Below are positions 1 to 8,100 of a DNA stretch of 16,540 nt, in pieces. Each line of letters opens with the position of its first letter. Position 1 is the first letter of the stretch. This stretch comes from Baffinella frigidus (Eukaryota; Cryptophyceae; Cryptomonadales; Baffinellaceae). The translations under genes were made by a program, and so were the position numbers. A model generated the notes under the pieces. That model saw nothing but the letters and a program-made list of their open reading frames with translations, made no database searches and had not been told where the DNA came from. Location: contig MU646554.1 of NCBI GenBank assembly GCA_026770585.1, positions 263,609-280,148 on the forward strand. The letters run 5' to 3'.

Positions 1-180
1 CTTAGGGGCCACTGCATCTGCGATCCAAGGCAAAGAATCGGTTAGGATATCCTGAGGGACCCATGTCCCTACGGCATTGTCTACCTTAGGGGCCATTGCA
101 TCTGCGATCCAAGGCAAAAAATCAGTTAGGATATCCTCAGGGACCAGCCTATGTCCCGACGGTATTGCCTACCGTAGCCT
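1..180. repeat. Tandem ~84-bp repeat, two copies
   Basis: Two imperfect copies lie head to tail, about 1-84 and 85-178. Each opens with CTTAGGGGCCAYTGCATCTG, continues through a GTTAGGATATCCT segment and ends in a 'TATGTCCCTACGGCATTGCC' type tail. The tail is shared with the dispersed family found at 362-450, 934-1045, 2736-2847, 2995-3079 and 8100-8207. No reading frame is convincing here. Confidence 0.7.
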
Positions 181-312
181 GATCCGTGCGGGCTGTTGCA
201 CGTGCGATCGAGGAGGGATTCGTCAGCTGCGATCAAACGTGGATTCGTGAATTGTGTTTCAGCCGGCTGTCCACACAATGGGCTGCCAAGGATCTTTTTG
301 TCGGATTCTGAG

Positions 313-450
313 AGAAAATCGGTTAGGATGTCTGAGAGAAAATCGGTTAGGATATCCGTAGGACCAGCCTATGTCCCTACGGCATTGCCTACCGTAGGGT
401 TCTATGGATTATCTACTTATGGGTTATTCACGAAATCTCTTCGTGGCCCT
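313..450 (+). repeat. Short tandem repeat followed by a dispersed 'CTACGG' element copy
   Basis: A ~23-bp unit (AGAGAAAATCGGTTAGGATR) occurs twice at 311-357. It runs into a diverged copy of the dispersed element: TATGTCCCTACGGCATTGCC, then a GGTTATTCACGAAAT segment, like 960-1035. This copy lacks the six- or seven-C run of the others. Open frames across it are short, and I do not consider them genes. Confidence 0.55.
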
Positions 451-692
451 TGATCATGTCGGGATAGCGATAGGGGGACGTACAGCTCTGCCCGAGATTT
501 ATCATGTCTCGTCCTTGAACAGTAGTGAAGAGCAGAACTCCAGTACAAAAGGGCGAATAGAAAGCCTTCCGGACGAGCCAGAATAAAACTCAGGCAGAGC
601 TGGAACGTACAGGGAAAATCCGGCCGGTGAGTGCACAGGGCTTCTGGTGACGCACCATACAAAACACGCAAAGAGTAACGATTTAATCCCGT
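451..692. other. No recognisable feature
   Basis: Mixed-composition DNA between the repeat copy and the inverted-repeat element. Short overlapping open frames exist on both strands (60-84 codons), but none shows recognisable domains or codon bias. I see no RNA gene. Confidence 0.5.
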
Positions 693-833
693 CGAGTATC
701 CATAATGAATACGATTTTGGTGTATCTTAGCGGTAGAAATAAGACAGTCATATATCTAGACTTCATTTAGAGCCTCAAGATGCACGAGAATCGGATCGGA
801 GATCCCCGAAATCGTATTCATTATGAATACTCG
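693..833. mobile_element. 141-bp element with 25-bp terminal inverted repeats (MITE-like)
   Basis: The left end 693-717 (CGAGTATCCATAATGAATAC then GATTT) is the reverse complement of 809-833 with a single mismatch. The interior is AT-rich and has no open frame. The size and terminal inverted repeats fit a non-autonomous DNA transposon or a fold-back element. A target-site duplication is not obvious, since the flanks (CCGT and TCCG) do not match cleanly. It could equally be a structural palindrome. Confidence 0.6.
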
Positions 834-933
834 TCCGGATGAGATTAGGGGGGTGGCTGAGATCCGGAGCCGGCTGAAAGCGGGGCGCCGGATCAAGAAT
901 TGCCAAGACCCCGAGGACTAAAGGTGGGGGGTA

Positions 934-1045
934 CCGTTACCTTATCGGTAGGACCCCCCCCTATGTCCCTACGGATTGCCTATCGTAGGGTCCTATGTCG
1001 TATCGCTTAAGGGTGATTCGAAATCCCTTCGAAGTCCGCTGTGTG
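934..1045 (+). repeat. Dispersed ~110-bp 'CTACGG' element, copy 3
   Basis: It begins CCGTTACCTTATCGGTAGG, has a run of C, then TATGTCCCTACGGATTGCC, TCGTATCGCTTAAGGGT and ends GAAGTCCGCTGTGTG. The same order of blocks is found inverted at 2736-2847 and 8100-8207 and in direct orientation at 2995-3079. The internal CTACGG...CCGTAG segments can fold on themselves. No coding potential is seen. Confidence 0.7.
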
Positions 1046-1140
1046 TGGGGGGGAGTACGAGGAAAGGCCGGCGGGAGAGGTGGGGTCGCTCTCTAGGAAA
1101 TGCCGAACGTCGCGCCCCGCTCGCCTGTTGTATGGGGGTC

Positions 1141-1412
1141 GGGGTTTAGGGTTTGTGGTTTGTGGTTTGTGGTTTGTGGTTTGTGGTCTGTGGTTTGTGG
1201 TTTGTGGTTTGTGGTTTATGGTTTATGGTTTATGGTTTAGGGTGTATGGTTTATGGTGTATGGTGTATGGTGTATCGTTTATGGTGTATCGTTTATGGTT
1301 TATGGTTTAGGGTGTATGGTATGTGGTTTATGGTTTATGGTGTATGGTTTATGATTAATGGTTGATGTTTTATGGTTTTGGGTGTATGGATTATGGTTTA
1401 GTGTTTGCTGGC
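1141..1412 (+). repeat. Degenerate heptamer array (TTTGTGG / TTTATGG / TGTATGG)
   Basis: A continuous run of 7-bp units begins with TTTGTGG, shifts to TTTATGG, then mixes in TGTATGG and TTTAGGG. Block-wise change of the unit suggests repeated local amplification of telomere-like heptamers. Open frames through it encode only low-complexity VCGLWF-type repeats, which follow from a 21-bp frame cycle and are not evidence of a protein. Confidence 0.85.
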
Positions 1413-1446
1413 CCCGCACGCCTGTTGTGGTGCACGAGGCTTGCGT

Positions 1447-1478
1447 AACCCTCAACCGTCAACCGTCAACTCTCGACC

Positions 1479-1512
<34 letters not shown>

Positions 1513-1605
1513 CCTCCACCCTCCACCCTCCACCCTCCACCCTCCACCCTCCACCCTCCGCCCTCCGCCCTCCACCCTCCACCCTCCACCCTCCACCCTC
1601 CACCC
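1447..1605 (+). repeat. C-rich heptamer array (AACCCTC then CCACCCT)
   Basis: The array starts as AACCGTC/AACCCTC units and switches near 1510 to CCACCCT units, with two CCGCCCT variants near 1557-1570. The C-rich strand is on plus, opposite to the array at 1141-1412. The two arrays are separated by about 35 bp that are not heptamer-like. Confidence 0.85.
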
Positions 1606-1639
1606 GAAACCCAAAACCAGGAGCTGCCGGAGATCGCGC

Positions 1640-1690
1640 CTCGCGCGCAAAGTTGACGGATGTGTACCGCAAACCCAGCATGTCAACTTA
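1640..1690 (+). repeat. Dispersed 'AAGTTGACG...CAACTT' repeat, copy 1
   Basis: This copy runs from AAAGTTGACGGATGTGTACC through AAACCCAGCATGTCAACTT. Similar copies lie at 3090-3130 in the same orientation and at 5766-5880 and 6042-6150 inverted; a partial copy is at 6421-6465. The ends (AAGTTGAC and GTCAACTT) are reverse complements of each other, so a small inverted-repeat element is likely. Confidence 0.6.
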
Positions 1691-1754
1691 TGAATAGTCT
1701 GCCAACCCGATCGAAGCAAAGCTAGCGGTTTATCGGTGGAGCGCTAGCCAACCA

Positions 1755-1917
1755 GGGGTTCAGGATGGGTTCAGGATGAGAAAATAGGGTTCAGGATGGG
1801 TTCAGGATGAGAGAATAGGGTTCAGGATGGGTTCAGGATGAGAAATTAGGGGTTCAGGATGGGTTCAGGATGAACCAATAGGGTTCAGGATGGGTTCAGG
1901 ATGGGTTCAGGATGAGC
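1755..1917 (+). repeat. Minisatellite of 31-33 bp built from an 11-bp GGTTCAGGATG unit
   Basis: The 11-mer GGTTCAGGATG occurs as pairs (three together at the 3' end) separated by AT-rich spacers such as AGAAAATA, giving about five higher-order copies. Spacers vary while the 11-mer is nearly constant. Confidence 0.85.
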
Positions 1918-2015
1918 AAATAACCTGCCGACGGGCGAGAAGCTGGTCGCGGGAACATCCTCGCGGAAAAGCGCGCGCTCCACTGCCGGTTTCGGACGCG
2001 GACCTGTCGGGTTTC

Positions 2016-2167
2016 GATTTCAACACCATTGTCTATTTATTTATTTAACTTGGGATTTCAACACCATTGTTTATTTATTTATTTAACTTGGGATTTCAAC
2101 ACCATTGTTTATTATTGTATTTACCTTGGGATTTCAACACCATTGTTTATCTGTTTAACCATTTTTA
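2016..2167 (+). repeat. 38-bp tandem repeat, four copies
   Basis: GATTTCAACACCATTGTYTA recurs at 2016, 2054, 2092 and 2130, an exact 38-bp spacing. Copies 1-3 continue with TTTATTTATTTAACTTGG or a close variant; copy 4 diverges after TTTATCTG. The period is not a multiple of three, so the same repeat is read in successive frames; the peptides IYLFNLGFQHHCL and similar are not evidence of coding. Confidence 0.9.
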
Positions 2168-2192
2168 TTTTTATTTTTTATTTTTTAAAATC
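2161..2192 (+). repeat. T-rich tract
   Basis: ATTTTTATTTTTATTTTTTA-type homopurine/homopyrimidine DNA follows the 38-bp array. It is followed by AGAATTGTCAAGACCCCGAG (about 2193-2214), a motif also present at 895-915. Confidence 0.6.
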
Positions 2193-2274
2193 GAGAATTG
2201 TCAAGACCCCGAGGTAAATTTATGGTTTATGGTTTTAATGTCGCTCCACTGCCGCCTTCGGACGCGGGCCTGCC

Positions 2275-2456
2275 AGGTTTGGGGTTGGGGTTTGGGGGTT
2301 GGGGGTTGGGTGTTAGGGTTAGGGGTTAGGGGTTAGGGGTTAGGGGTTAGGGGTTAGGGGGTAGGGGTTAGGGTTTAGGGCTCAGGGTTTAGGGATCAGG
2401 ATTTAGGGGAGAGGGTTTAGAGTTTAGGGTTTAAGGTTTGGGGTTTGGGGTTTGGG
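2275..2456 (+). repeat. Telomere-like TTAGGGG / TTTAGGG array
   Basis: GGGGTTGGG units lead into about eight TTAGGGG units, then TTTAGGG variants and finally GTTTGGG units. The G-rich strand is on plus. It is an interstitial, degenerate telomere-type array, not a chromosome end, because unique DNA follows. Confidence 0.85.
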
Positions 2457-2519
2457 GTCTGCGAGGCCGATCCGCGAACGACAGTTGACTGATCGGGAAG
2501 GCGTTTGTACCAGGGCGAG

Positions 2520-2552
2520 TATTACTATCATTATCATCATTATTATATTAAC
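2520..2552 (+). repeat. ATT/ATC trinucleotide-like tract
   Basis: A short AT-rich microsatellite of ATT, ATC and TAT triplets. It sits between two occurrences of GTACCAG (2507 and 2566), a 7-mer enriched on the plus strand of this window. Confidence 0.5.
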
Positions 2553-2735
2553 CCGGACACGTTTAGTACCAGGAACAAACCCGGGATGTAGAATACATTT
2601 AGTATGGACTGCGGGGGGGCTTAGGGCTCCTGGGTTTCTGAGCTCCCAAAATTACACGCTGTGATAAAAGGTGTAACATAGTTGTAATGTGAAGGTGCGG
2701 CAGACTGTTCAAGAGTGGGCTATGTGGAAGCGACC

Positions 2736-3080
2736 CACACAGCGGACTTCAAAGAGATTTTGAATAACCCCTGAGCGATAAGACCTAGGATCCTACAGTA
2801 GACAACCCGTAGGGACATAGGGGGGTTCCTACGGATAAGGTAACGGAATCTCGGGCTCTCAGCGCCCGAAACCCCCTTGGTAGCCCGAGGTGTGGTGCGC
2901 GTCACGCATTTCCAGGCTCGAGTGTGATAAAGGTCTAGGTCTGGTTCGGTCAATTTGGTCACACCATTTTCGTGAGCCCGGGCTCACGAGTTTTTCCGTT
3001 ACCTTATCCGTAGGAACCCCCCTATGTCCCTACGGGTTGTCTACTGTAGGATCCTAGGTCTTATCGCTCAGGGGTTATTA
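2736..3080. mobile_element. Fold-back element with perfect 85-bp inverted repeats
   Basis: The left arm 2763-2847 (AATAACCCCTGAGCGATAAG to GATAAGGTAACGGA) is an exact reverse complement of the right arm 2995-3079, 85 of 85 bases by hand alignment. The arms are copies of the dispersed 'CTACGG' family. The 147-bp interior contains the perfect 18-bp palindrome CGTGAGCCCGGGCTCACG at 2971-2988 but no recognisable gene. Perfect arms imply recent origin or active correction. It may be a composite of two inverted MITE copies. Confidence 0.8.
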
Positions 3081-3084
3081 GTTC

Positions 3085-3130
3085 TCGCCCCAAAGTTGAC
3101 GAATTTGCACCACGAACCCAGCATGCCAAC
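3085..3130 (+). repeat. Dispersed 'AAGTTGACG' repeat, copy 2
   Basis: CAAAGTTGACGAATTTGCAC followed by CACGAACCCAGCATGCCAAC. It matches 1650-1689 and, inverted, 6042-6085. Confidence 0.6.
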
Positions 3131-3146
3131 ATGCTACGCAGGATCA

Positions 3147-3332
3147 GGTCTAGGGTTTAGAGATTTCATACTCTTTGATATCTCAGCCTTGAGATAAGAT
3201 TAAGTAAGCAAGGATGTGCTATTTCAGGCATCAAACCAAGGCTTAAAATAGCATGAATGTCTCCAACGGAACCGGTGCTTCCTTTGGGATTTTCTAAACC
3301 CTGAATCCCCTCCCGCGTAGTGAGAAAAGTCG
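3147..3332 (+). repeat. ~185-bp dispersed repeat, copy 1
   Basis: The sequence from TTTAGAGATTTCATACTCTT through AGGCATCAAACCAAGG to TTTTCTAAACCCTGAA and CCCGCGTAG is repeated in the same orientation at about 10997-11190. Differences are scattered substitutions and small indels, including one in the stem region CTTGAGATAAGATTAAG. I find no coding frame. Confidence 0.75.
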
Positions 3333-3385
3333 GTCAAACCGAATGAGGCAGAGCTAGAAAGACGAAGAAGGAGTGGGGCAGCAGG

Positions 3386-3655
3386 GTCGGCGTGGAGGCG
3401 TTCTTAATAAAACGTCTTTGTACCGAGCAATTATTAATCCGTACCGCGAACATAAATGGACCGTGGGCGGTGATCGTCGGCTTGGAGGCGTTCTTAATAA
3501 AACGTCTTTGTACTGAGGAATTATTAATCAGTACCAAGGAAATAAATGGACCGGGGGCGCTGACCGTCGGCGTGGAGGCGTTCTTAATAAAACATCTTTG
3601 CACCGAGCAATTATTAATTAGTACCGCGAACATAAATGGACCGGGGGCGCTGACC
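3386..3655 (+). repeat. 90-bp tandem repeat, three copies
   Basis: Units start at 3386, 3476 and 3566 with GTCGGCGTGGAGGCGTTCTT (one substitution in copy 2). Each contains AATAAAACRTCTTTG, a GAGCAATTATTAAT core and ATAAATGGACCG. Because 90 is a multiple of three, both strands stay open for about 100 codons (plus 3392-3727, minus 3334-3633), each encoding three 30-residue repeats. A diverged single copy lies at 7096-7150, where no frame is kept, so I treat it as a minisatellite rather than a repeat protein. Confidence 0.85.
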
Positions 3656-3878
3656 GTCAGCGAGGAGGGCCATTGTTTCTTCCGAGCAACAGCGCGGCAT
3701 AGTCTGCCAGCGGGGATATTTTGCTAAGTTAACGCCCATCCACACAGTGGACTACGGACCTTTCATCAAAAGTCAACTTACCCTGTGGGCAGTTAACTTT
3801 GAGGATCTTCCAACGCAAATTTGGTCACGTTACCGCTAAATATAGGGGTCCCGAAACCCTCGTAGCCCACCGCGTGTT

Positions 3879-4030
3879 CTTATCTCAGAAAAGGGATTTT
3901 TAAATTCGTTTTCTCAAGTCAACCCCTCTTCAAATTTGTCAACTTATGCGCAGAGAAAAGAATAAGTTGACGACTTTGTACAGGAATTGACTTAAGAAAA
4001 CGAATTTAAAAATCCCTTTTCTGAGATAAG
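3879..4030. mobile_element. 152-bp fold-back element with 36-44-bp terminal inverted repeats
   Basis: CTTATCTCAGAAAAGGGATT at 3879 reads through 3914 as a perfect reverse complement of 3995-4030 (36 of 36). With one mismatch the arms extend to about 3922 and 3987. The interior (about 64 bp) carries TTGTCAACTTATGCG and AATAAGTTGACG, a second inverted pair related to the 'AAGTTGAC' repeat family. No open frame. MITE-like. Confidence 0.75.
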
Positions 4031-4073
4031 TTCAGACTGTCAACTTCAGGATCCCAACACGCCAGATTGGCGG

Positions 4074-4260
4074 GGTAGGGTTCAGGGTTGGCAGATGGGG
4101 GGTTTGGGGTTTGGGGTTTGGGGTTTAGGGTTTGGGGTTTGGGTTTCGGGGTTTAGGGTTTAGGGTTTAGGATTTATGGTTTGGGGTTGTATCAGCGTTT
4201 GGGGTGCAGGCGCTCGGGGTTTCGGGGGTTCGGGGTTCGGGGTTCGGGGCGAGGGGGGGT
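4074..4260 (+). repeat. Telomere-like TTTGGGG / TTTAGGG array, then TTCGGGG
   Basis: Begins GGGTAGGGTTCAGGG, has about five TTTGGGG units with TTTAGGG units mixed in, and after a 30-bp break continues as TTCGGGG units to about 4250. G-rich on plus. Confidence 0.8.
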
Positions 4261-5765
4261 GGATCAGGAGTTGGGTTCAAGGTGAATCCGGCCGTGAGCG
4301 ACGCAGCCTGTCTCGCTCGAGCCATGGGTGAAGCAACTCACCCGGAAGACAAAACCGGGATCCATAAAACCAACGGCAAGAACCGCAGGAACAACACCCA
4401 GACCAGACTCCCTGCTCTGTCCACCATCCCCTGACGCCACAAACCCTCCAATTCACCCCTGTTGCTCTCGACGCCTACACCCCATTCTAAACCGCATGCT
4501 CCGATGCGTATCCAGAACCCGCCTGAATGATTCAGCTCTGCCCCCACCAGCTCACCGAACGTTGTGCAGCCTCCGGCGCCACCACGCCCCCCAGCCCGCC
4601 CGCCCCCTCGGAGATCCCAGACGCCCATCGCTTCACCCACTGTAAAGGGCTTCCCTCCGGCGAGCCGGAAGGCAGAGCGAAGCCGCTTGGGGCAGTCTGT
4701 GGTTGCGGGAGCGGGTCCTCCGAGAGCGTCCGGCAAACCTCCGGTGGCCCCGGCATTGCCTCCGAAACGGACACAACCGTATCTAGGTTCCGGTTCTGCA
4801 GCGGGACTGCAAACCACCTAGCTCAGCACTCCCGCGGGGCCTGACGTACAGCCCCTTTGCTCCGTGCGCCCAGACAGGGCGCAGCGAGCTCGTGCCTGTC
4901 ACTGGCTGGGGGGAGATTGCAGCATTTTCGCTTGTAGTGAGCCGGAGAAGAAACCAGGCCGCCGCTGCGCCGCGCGCTCTCAGAAACGGGGGCGGTGTGG
5001 CTATGTTGCGGAGAAGCCGAAGGTGCGGAGGAAGCCGGGGTCGGAAACGAGACAGAAAACAGAAAACCCTCTTCTGGAGTTGCCCTTCTCCAAAAGTCAT
5101 GGGGGTGGTCCAAAAGTTGACTTTTGGAGTCTCCCAAAACGCAACGATTCGCTCTTGACCTTCGCCCAAGGCATAAGGATACCCGATCGAGGTGGGCCAC
5201 CTCACCAGCCCCTCCCTCCCGTCCAGTGAGAGCCCACAGCAGCAGCACCCGCGCCCCAGTGTGCCCCGACCCCCCCGTCGCACACCGCCGCCGCTGCCCC
5301 ATTCCCCGCCTGCCTCTTCCAAAAGACTGAGTCTTCTAGCACTCGTCTCCGAACGACCGGGTTGAACCCACACGGATTCCCCCGCTGTCTGACCAGATGC
5401 CCTCCGGGACGCATTCCCCGCCCCAAGCGTCCAAACTGTTCCCCTGGCGCCACCCCCTTGCCCCTGATGCCACCGGGCAAAGTCGACCGAGTCTGACCCG
5501 GGTTCATTTCCTGAAGGCCCTCTCCTTCCGTGTGCCGGACCGCGAGCGGTTGATACACTGGATTGGTTTTCGAGACAGGTCCCTCAGTTGATGGGCAGCC
5601 CGGCCGTGACCTGGTCCCGACGAAGGACAGGCCCCCAGTGCTGCGGACTTTGCCAACTGATTTGCTGAGAGCTTTCCCCTGCGGGTCTCGCAACTGATCC
5701 CACCTTGAGCCCACCCCTCCCACACCCGACCTCCTAGCTCTGCCTCAGTGGGGTTTGCTGCCTGT
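4261..5765. other. GC-rich mostly single-copy DNA, no gene recognised
   Basis: About 1.5 kb of GC-rich DNA with many overlapping open frames on both strands, the longest 196 codons on minus (4783-5373) and 121 codons on plus (4864-5229). Several frames are open at the same place, which is expected from GC-rich DNA with few stops, and none shows a domain I know. One local structure is a perfect inverted repeat, TCCAAAAGTTGACTTTTGGA, at about 5109-5128. This could hold promoter or untranslated sequence, but I cannot show it. Confidence 0.5.
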
Positions 5766-5882
5766 TCCTAAGTTGTCATGCTGGGATGCTGGGCGTGCGG
5801 TACACATCCGTCAACTTCGGAGCGGAAAAGATCCCGGGCTCACCAAATTTGTGCGACCAAATAGACTGAGACAGAGCTAGAC
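5766..5882 (-). repeat. Dispersed 'AAGTTGAC' element, ~115-bp copy (inverted)
   Basis: AAGTTGTCATGCTGGG, then GGTACACATCCGTCAACTTC, then CCGGGCTCACCAAATTTGTG and ATAGACTGAGACAGAGCTAG. The same order recurs at 6042-6150. The first ~50 bp are the reverse complement of the copies at 1650 and 3090. Confidence 0.65.
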
Positions 5883-6041
5883 CGCCCTGACGCGCAGACC
5901 GTGCCCGCAGCAGGATGTCGCCTTCCACAGCCTCCATCGCGCTCTTGGTCTCCGTCGCGCTTCTCCTTGCGGCCACCCCGGTTCCCGCCCGCCCGTCCCC
6001 CGCGCTCTAGCTTTGCTTCACGCGGGTTGACCGACCATTCT

Positions 6042-6152
6042 CAAGTTGACAAGCTAGCTTGGGTTCGTGGTGCAAATCCGTCAACTTTGGAGCGGGAAGG
6101 AGCCCGGGCTCACCAAATTGGTGCGACCATATAGACTGAGGCAGGGGTAGAT
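6042..6152 (-). repeat. Dispersed 'AAGTTGAC' element, second ~110-bp copy (inverted)
   Basis: AAGTTGACAAGCTAGCTTGG, TCGTGGTGCAAATCCGTCAA, CCGGGCTCACCAAATTGGTG and ATAGACTGAGGCAGGGGTAG, closely parallel to 5766-5882. The intervening 160 bp (5883-6041) is GC-rich and unmatched. Confidence 0.65.
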
Positions 6153-6369
6153 TACCTGAGGAGCTCTGTGACGTCTCGAACTCCGGCTAACAAAGGGAGT
6201 TCAAAGAAGGTGCGTGCTTGGGGCAGGTGTAATCATCGGGGCGCTTCAGGACCCTACCGCACAAAGCTTCGTGGGCCTCAGAACGAAAGGCGAATCGCAA
6301 CGCCTTTTTGGAGGAACTTCCTCCTGCAGAGTGCGCGCTTGCAGCAGTTGCTTTGGGTTGGCTCAGGGA

Positions 6370-6690
6370 TGGGTGCGGGGCCTGACGCAAGGGGGGGGCG
6401 GCAGGCGGAGGGTTTCGCCAGTCAACTCACGAATAGTCAGCAAACCGGAGTGAGACAGCTAGGAGACAGGAGGGGTGCGGGGCCTGACGCAAGGGTGGTC
6501 CGCAGGCGGAGGGGTTCGCGGCTGGCGGGATGATGCTGCGGGGCGCGACCATGCAGCGCGCGGCGCTCTCTGCCCGCCCGCAGGTCCCACCCGGCCTCCG
6601 TAGCCGAGACCATAACCGCGAGAGAGAAAACACTCGATTCCCACGTGGAAGATGCAGCGCCCGGCGCTCTCTGCTCTCCCGCAGGTGCGC
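6370..6690 (+). repeat. Two interleaved local duplications
   Basis: GGTGCGGGGCCTGACGCAAG occurs at about 6370 and 6474 (about 104 bp apart), each followed by a GCAGGCGGAGGG-type block. GCAGCGCGCGGCGCTCTCTG near 6552 recurs with one change near 6654 (about 102 bp apart), each followed by CCCGCAGGT. A partial 'GTCAAC...GAATAGTC' repeat lies at 6421-6465. The CCCGCAGGT contexts resemble splice acceptors but no exon frame follows convincingly. Confidence 0.6.
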
Positions 6691-7095
6691 TTCCAAAACC
6701 TGTGGAACCCCTCTTCATTACCATCGTACATACATAGCCTTCTGAAGATTGATTTTTAAAAGTAGCTTCCACCGCTTGGTCGGAGGGCGGGCTTGACTCT
6801 CTTCCATACGATCGTCGCGTGGGATTGGGGGTTGGCAAGATATAAAAATGCTCTACACTTCGGGGCTGGGGGAACCTAAGGTCGTGGGATTCTTCCCAAA
6901 ACTCAGACCCCATGCTTTCACACTGTTTTCTGTAAAAAATGTACCAGGATCGGGATCCGTGGAAATTTCCCCAAAGTTTTGCTACGCGATCAACAAATGG
7001 CGCTTTCCCCTCCACGGCGCACCTCCCTTGCCACATAGTTAATGATCTTCAAAGGAAATTTCGACTCAAACTCCGGACGAAATGTCGGTAAATAA
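6691..7095. other. No recognisable feature
   Basis: Mixed-composition, apparently single-copy DNA. It contains GTACCAG at 6941. The longest frame (minus, ending near 6437 and beginning at 7036, 199 codons) crosses the duplicated GC-rich block and lacks any recognisable domain, so I do not call it. Confidence 0.45.
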
Positions 7096-7150
7096 GATGT
7101 TTTTGTCCCGAGCAATTCTTGATTAGCACCATGGAATAAATTGAATCATC
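7096..7150 (+). repeat. Diverged single copy of the 90-bp repeat unit
   Basis: AAGATGTTTTTGTCCCGAGC, AATTCTTGATTAGCACC and GGAATAAATTGAA align to the AAAACGTCTTTGTACCGAGC / AATTATTAAT / ATAAATGG core of the unit at 3386-3655. It shows that the unit is a dispersed sequence. Confidence 0.5.
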
Positions 7151-7237
7151 TGCGAAGCCCACTGTGTGGATAAACGGCTCACTCAGCTCGATGAGGGGCG
7201 CGTCCATCTCCAATTTAAGTTGCTTCCTCCCACGGTG

Positions 7238-7350
7238 CCCTCAACACCAAACACCAAACCTCAGACACCAAGCACCAAACACCAAACACCAACCCCCCAA
7301 AACCCAAAACCCAAAACCCGAACCCCAAACCCCAAACCCCAAACCCCAAA
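7238..7350 (+). repeat. CACCAAA / CCCAAAA / CCCCAAA array
   Basis: C-rich on plus, in three blocks: ACACCAA units, CCCAAAA units, then CCCCAAA units. It ends in AAACCAG directly before candidate exon A. Both strands are open here only because of the periodicity. Confidence 0.8.
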
Positions 7351-7354
7351 CCAG

Positions 7355-7529
7355 GTAAGCTTGGGGCTGCGCATGAGCAGCGAGGGGGGGGGTGAGGAGA
7401 AGGATCCGTACGTCGTTGAGGTGCGCTACCTTGCCCTCGCGCCACGCCAGGGCGCCACGCCAGGGCACACGGCGGAAGTTCAGAACGCGACGTTTCGTTC
7501 CGTGGTACTGAATGAGTGTGCGCTCCTCG
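7355..7529 (+). CDS. Candidate exon A, unknown protein
   Basis: The frame runs V-S-L-G-L-R-M-S-S-E, then EKDPYVVEVRYLALAPRQ and later TAEVQNATFRSVVLNECALL. An ATG at 7372 (MSSEGGGEEKD) could be an initiator; alternatively the exon begins after CAG at 7354. Third positions favour G/C and composition changes sharply from the repeat before it. The 3' end is uncertain: a GT at 7530 is out of phase with exon B, while GT at 7505 (after codon GTG) is in phase 0 with it. A 13-bp microduplication (CGCCACGCCAGGG) lies at 7440-7463. CAGGTAAGC at 7352 also looks like a donor, so the role of this boundary is ambiguous. Function not recognised. Confidence 0.4.
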
Positions 7530-7676
7530 GTGAAACGGCTACCTGTCCCTCACTCTCTCACACGACTCATGACTCATCACACGTTTTCATGCCATCACAC
7601 GTTTCCATGTTTACTACATCCCGCCCGGTTCAGTCCGTTGCCGTGGCACAATTCCTGAATTCCTGAATTCCAAAAA

Positions 7677-7860
7677 CTAAACCCTAAACCCTAAACCCTT
7701 ACCCCTAAACACCAAACCCACAAATACAAAACCCTTAAACCCCTAACCCTAAACCCCAACCTTAACCCCTCAACCCCAAACCCCCACCTTGCCTCAACCT
7801 CAAACCTCACACCCCAAACCCCACACCCCAAACCCTGAACCCTAAAACCTCAACCCTGGA
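7677..7860 (+). repeat. Telomere-like CCCTAAA / CCCCAAA array
   Basis: Starts with CTAAACCCTAAACCC and degenerates through CCCAAAC, CCTCAAC and CACACCCC units. It runs up to CCCTGGACAG, the acceptor-like end in front of exon B. Confidence 0.85.
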
Positions 7861-7863
7861 CAG

Positions 7864-7947
7864 GTGGAGAAGCCGTCGTTCGCCAAGGACGCAGCGGAGA
7901 ACCAGTGGGCCAAGGACCTCGAGGCTGGGTACCACCCCGACCCCCCC
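7864..7947 (+). CDS. Candidate exon B, unknown protein (source of a four-copy duplication)
   Basis: After GGACAG at 7858-7863 the frame reads VEKPSFAKDAAENQWAKDLE, then AGYHPDPP. Codons end mostly in G or C and the amino-acid mix is typical of a soluble helical segment. The other two frames give arginine/proline-rich products. The 3' boundary is not fixed: GT at 7930 after CTGG, or a GC after GAG. Three partial copies of this exon follow at 8048-8100, 8212-8284 and 8428-8470. I do not recognise the protein. Confidence 0.45.
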
Positions 7948-8047
7948 ACACGCGTCCACCTTGTACCCACTTCATACTGGTAAAGCTGGACAGTTCTGGT
8001 ACAAAGTGGGTCCACTTTGTACCCCCTGTGTACCCACTTTGTACCAG
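7948..8047 (+). repeat. Palindromic spacer between exon-B copies 1 and 2
   Basis: It contains a near-perfect hairpin, 7998-8023, with 12-bp arms GGTACAAAGTGG and CCACTTTGTACC around GT, followed by a second GTACCCACTTTGTACC segment. It ends GTACCAG immediately before exon-B copy 2. The structure resembles a small inserted element with an acceptor-like 3' end. Confidence 0.6.
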
Positions 8048-8100
8048 AGGACGCAGCGGAGAACCAGTGGGCCAAGGACCTCGAGGCTGGGTACCACCCC
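8048..8100 (+). pseudogene. Partial exon-B copy 2
   Basis: GGACGCAGCGGAGAACCAGT through GGGTACCACCCC matches 7888-7938 essentially exactly. It is preceded by TTTGTACCAG and is interrupted after CACCCC by a copy of the 110-bp 'CTACGG' element. Confidence 0.7.

Larger units (their letters stand above)
1977..2280 (+). repeat. 38-bp direct repeats flanking a tandem array
   Basis: GCTCCACTGCCGGTTTCGGA at 1979 and GCTCCACTGCCGCCTTCGGA at about 2243 each continue similarly for about 38 bp. They bracket the 38-bp tandem array and an AT-rich tract. This could be a nested insertion or an older duplication. Confidence 0.5.

Noticed and set aside
1041-1365. Long plus frames encoding VCGLWF / VYGLWF repeats
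   Set aside because: Direct product of a 7-bp repeat read as 21-bp cycles; not evidence of a protein.
4204-4434. Possible exon with NPAVSDAACLARAMGEATHP
   Set aside because: The peptide looks plausible for about 40 residues, but it begins in a TTCGGGG array, no clear splice sites bound it, and nothing is recognised.
4783-5373. 196-codon minus open frame (and a 121-codon plus frame over the same DNA)
   Set aside because: GC-rich DNA with several frames open at once; no domain, no conserved motif and no splice context.
6437-7036. 199-codon minus open frame
   Set aside because: It crosses a local GC-rich duplication and gives arginine/serine/proline-rich sequence without recognisable domains.
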